DNA of 6,506 nt from Gammaproteobacteria bacterium (GTDB taxonomy: Bacteria > Pseudomonadota > Gammaproteobacteria > UBA6429 > Thiohalophilaceae): NCBI GenBank assembly GCA_030593785.1, contig JAUVGM010000142.1, forward strand, positions 1-6,506. Direction: 5' to 3'. The notes beneath the pieces are model-generated. The model had not been told where the DNA came from. It did not search any database and was given only the letters and a program-made list of their open reading frames with translations. The translations under genes were made by a program, and so were the position numbers. Shown one piece after another: positions 5,647 to 6,506 of this stretch. Numbering within the stretch: position 1 is the stretch's first letter; each line of letters opens with the position of its first letter.

Positions 5647-5961
5647 ATGATTGTGAGCAATCTTGAAGTCGTACCAGGTAAACGAACCGTCAAACACTTC
5701 GGTTTAGTGCAGGGAAGCTCTGTGCGAGCAAAACATGTAGGCCGGGATATTATGGCTGGGCTGAAAAATATCTTTGGTGGCGAACTAAAAGGCTATACCG
5801 AATTATTACAAGAATCGCGAGAAGAAGCCTATAACCGTATGTTAGAACAGGCCAAAGCAACGGGGGCAAATGCTGTACTCAATGTACGTTTCTCGACCTC
5901 TAGTATTGCAGCCGGTGCCGCTGAATTATTTGCATATGGAACAGCTGTTACTCTGGAGTAG
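5647..5961 (+). CDS. YbjQ/UPF0145 family protein (soluble)
   Basis: A 104-residue protein of the YbjQ family, the usual length. It has no signal peptide or membrane segment. It shows the family pattern: a strand with G-x-V-x-G (19-23: GLVQG), an AKHVGRDIMAGLKNIFGGELKGY stretch (28-50), a helix TELLQESREEAYNRMLEQAK, then GANAVLNVRFSTSSI (73-87) and the ending AYGTAVTLE. Some databases call the family 'heavy-metal-binding', but no conserved Cys or His metal cluster is visible here and the biochemical role is not established; YbjQ-type proteins form pentameric rings in solved structures, as far as I recall. It is the first gene of the rightward unit, with a good Shine-Dalgarno, and is followed after 26 bp by a membrane-anchored paralogue, so the two products may assemble together. 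Confidence 0.92.
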   Translation: MIVSNLEVVPGKRTVKHFGLVQGSSVRAKHVGRDIMAGLKNIFGGELKGYTELLQESREEAYNRMLEQAKATGANAVLNVRFSTSSIAAGAAELFAYGTAVTLE

Positions 5962-5987
5962 TCAGTCAATTAGAATGGAAAGATAAT

Positions 5988-6434
5988 ATGTATGATCTAA
6001 TTATATTTATCGTTTTGCTGGCGATGGGTTATGGCTTTGGTCGCTATGCTGAAAATAAACATTACAAATCGATTATTAAACGTGAGAAAGAACTTAATTC
6101 AATTCCTGCTATTGCAACTAAAATTTTAGTACCTGCTAGAAATGATTTAAACAGCCAATTAGTAACAGGCAGTGTGGTTATTTCTATTGATTACTTCAAA
6201 CGGTTTATAGCAGGCTTGCGTAATATCTTTGGTGGTCGCGTTACTTCTTATGAAACATTGTTGGATCGCGCACGTCGTGAAGCAATTTTACGAATGAAAG
6301 AAGAAGCAAAAGAACTTAATGCTGAATTAGTATTTAATATTAAGCTCGAGACCGCAAGTATTCATAAAGGTCGAGGTAATTCAATTGGTTCTGTTGAGGT
6401 GCTTGCTTATGGCACAGCACTTTATCCTCACTAA
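5988..6434 (+). CDS. membrane-anchored YbjQ/UPF0145 family protein
   Basis: A 148-residue paralogue of the preceding gene with an added N terminus. Residues 3-18 (DLIIFIVLLAMGYGFG) form one hydrophobic segment, followed by a basic stretch with K24, K27, K31 and R32, which suggests an N-out/C-in anchor with the YbjQ domain in the cytoplasm. The domain (about 39-148) shares with its neighbour the pattern AGL(K/R)NIFGG (75-83), Y-x-x-LL, R-x-EA-x-x-RM-x-x-x-AK and the ending AYGTA. A loop HKGRGNSIGS (126-135) is an insertion relative to the soluble copy. A modest Shine-Dalgarno (GGAAAG, 5977-5982) precedes the ATG. The next gene begins 5 bp after the stop, so the three are probably cotranscribed. 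Molecular role unknown. Confidence 0.9.
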   Translation: MYDLIIFIVLLAMGYGFGRYAENKHYKSIIKREKELNSIPAIATKILVPARNDLNSQLVTGSVVISIDYFKRFIAGLRNIFGGRVTSYETLLDRARREAILRMKEEAKELNAELVFNIKLETASIHKGRGNSIGSVEVLAYGTALYPH

Positions 6435-6439
6435 AAATT

Positions 6440-6506
6440 ATGGAATATACTAACCCTGAATTACCTGAAGGTATTAATACTTCAAAAGAAAATCCGTTAA
6501 AAGAGT
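6440..6506 (+). CDS. N-terminal fragment, possibly an M48-family membrane metallopeptidase
   Basis: ATG at 6440 opens a frame that stays open to the right edge (22 codons, MEYTNPELPEGINTSKENPL then KE). It begins 5 bp after the preceding stop, which supports a real cotranscribed gene despite no clear Shine-Dalgarno. From memory, 'NPxLPEGIN-S-x-E-xPLKEF' is how M48-type membrane peptidases next to paired YbjQ genes often begin. No HExxH or membrane segment is within the window, so the family call is an inference from a few residues and gene context. Confidence 0.5.
   Translation, partial: MEYTNPELPEGINTSKENPLKE

Noticed and set aside
1..6506. CRISPR array, transposon ends, phage or defence genes
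   Set aside because: No regularly spaced long repeats, terminal inverted repeats, integrase, transposase or known defence domains were seen; most genes are ordinary chromosomal ones.

Overview
The window looks like chromosomal DNA of an AT-rich gammaproteobacterium. PurB matches the Enterobacteria/Pseudomonas type of adenylosuccinate lyase almost end to end. A RoxA/YcfD-type ribosomal oxygenase, an ElaA-type acetyltransferase and YbjQ-family proteins are also typical of that class. I cannot place it to genus. I see no insertion sequence, phage gene, tRNA, rRNA or CRISPR array.

Minus-strand block (positions 5434 down to 1). Seven genes run leftward without a clear terminator: purB, a GGDEF diguanylate cyclase, roxA, a GNAT acetyltransferase, a PLD-like protein without catalytic residues, an exported 'mini-secretin', and the first 28 codons of an M61-type peptidase running off the left edge. 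Gaps are 12 bp, 41 bp, an 8-bp overlap, 37 bp, and two 4-bp ATGA overlaps, so the block is probably one operon or two nested ones. The first part encodes purine synthesis, c-di-GMP signalling and ribosomal protein hydroxylation. The last four genes look like a conserved but functionally obscure gammaproteobacterial module. In E. coli the stretch between purB and roxA holds phoPQ; here it holds a diguanylate cyclase.

Divergent intergenic region (5435-5646). The only long non-coding stretch, 212 bp. It holds a candidate sigma70 promoter for purB, a good Shine-Dalgarno site for the rightward genes, and two 11-bp perfect palindromes that could be operators.

Plus-strand block (5647 to 6506). Two tandem YbjQ/UPF0145 paralogues, one soluble and one with an N-terminal membrane anchor, are followed after 5 bp by the start of a third gene cut by the right edge, possibly an M48-type membrane peptidase.

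Most interesting signals: a three-copy, 7-bp direct repeat with an exact 11-bp period at the end of the acetyltransferase gene, touching a perfect TATAAT box ahead of the four-gene tail; an 11-codon leader ORF whose stop overlaps the TTG start of roxA; and the translationally coupled PLD-like / mini-secretin / M61 module. No wholly new system is proven by the sequence.
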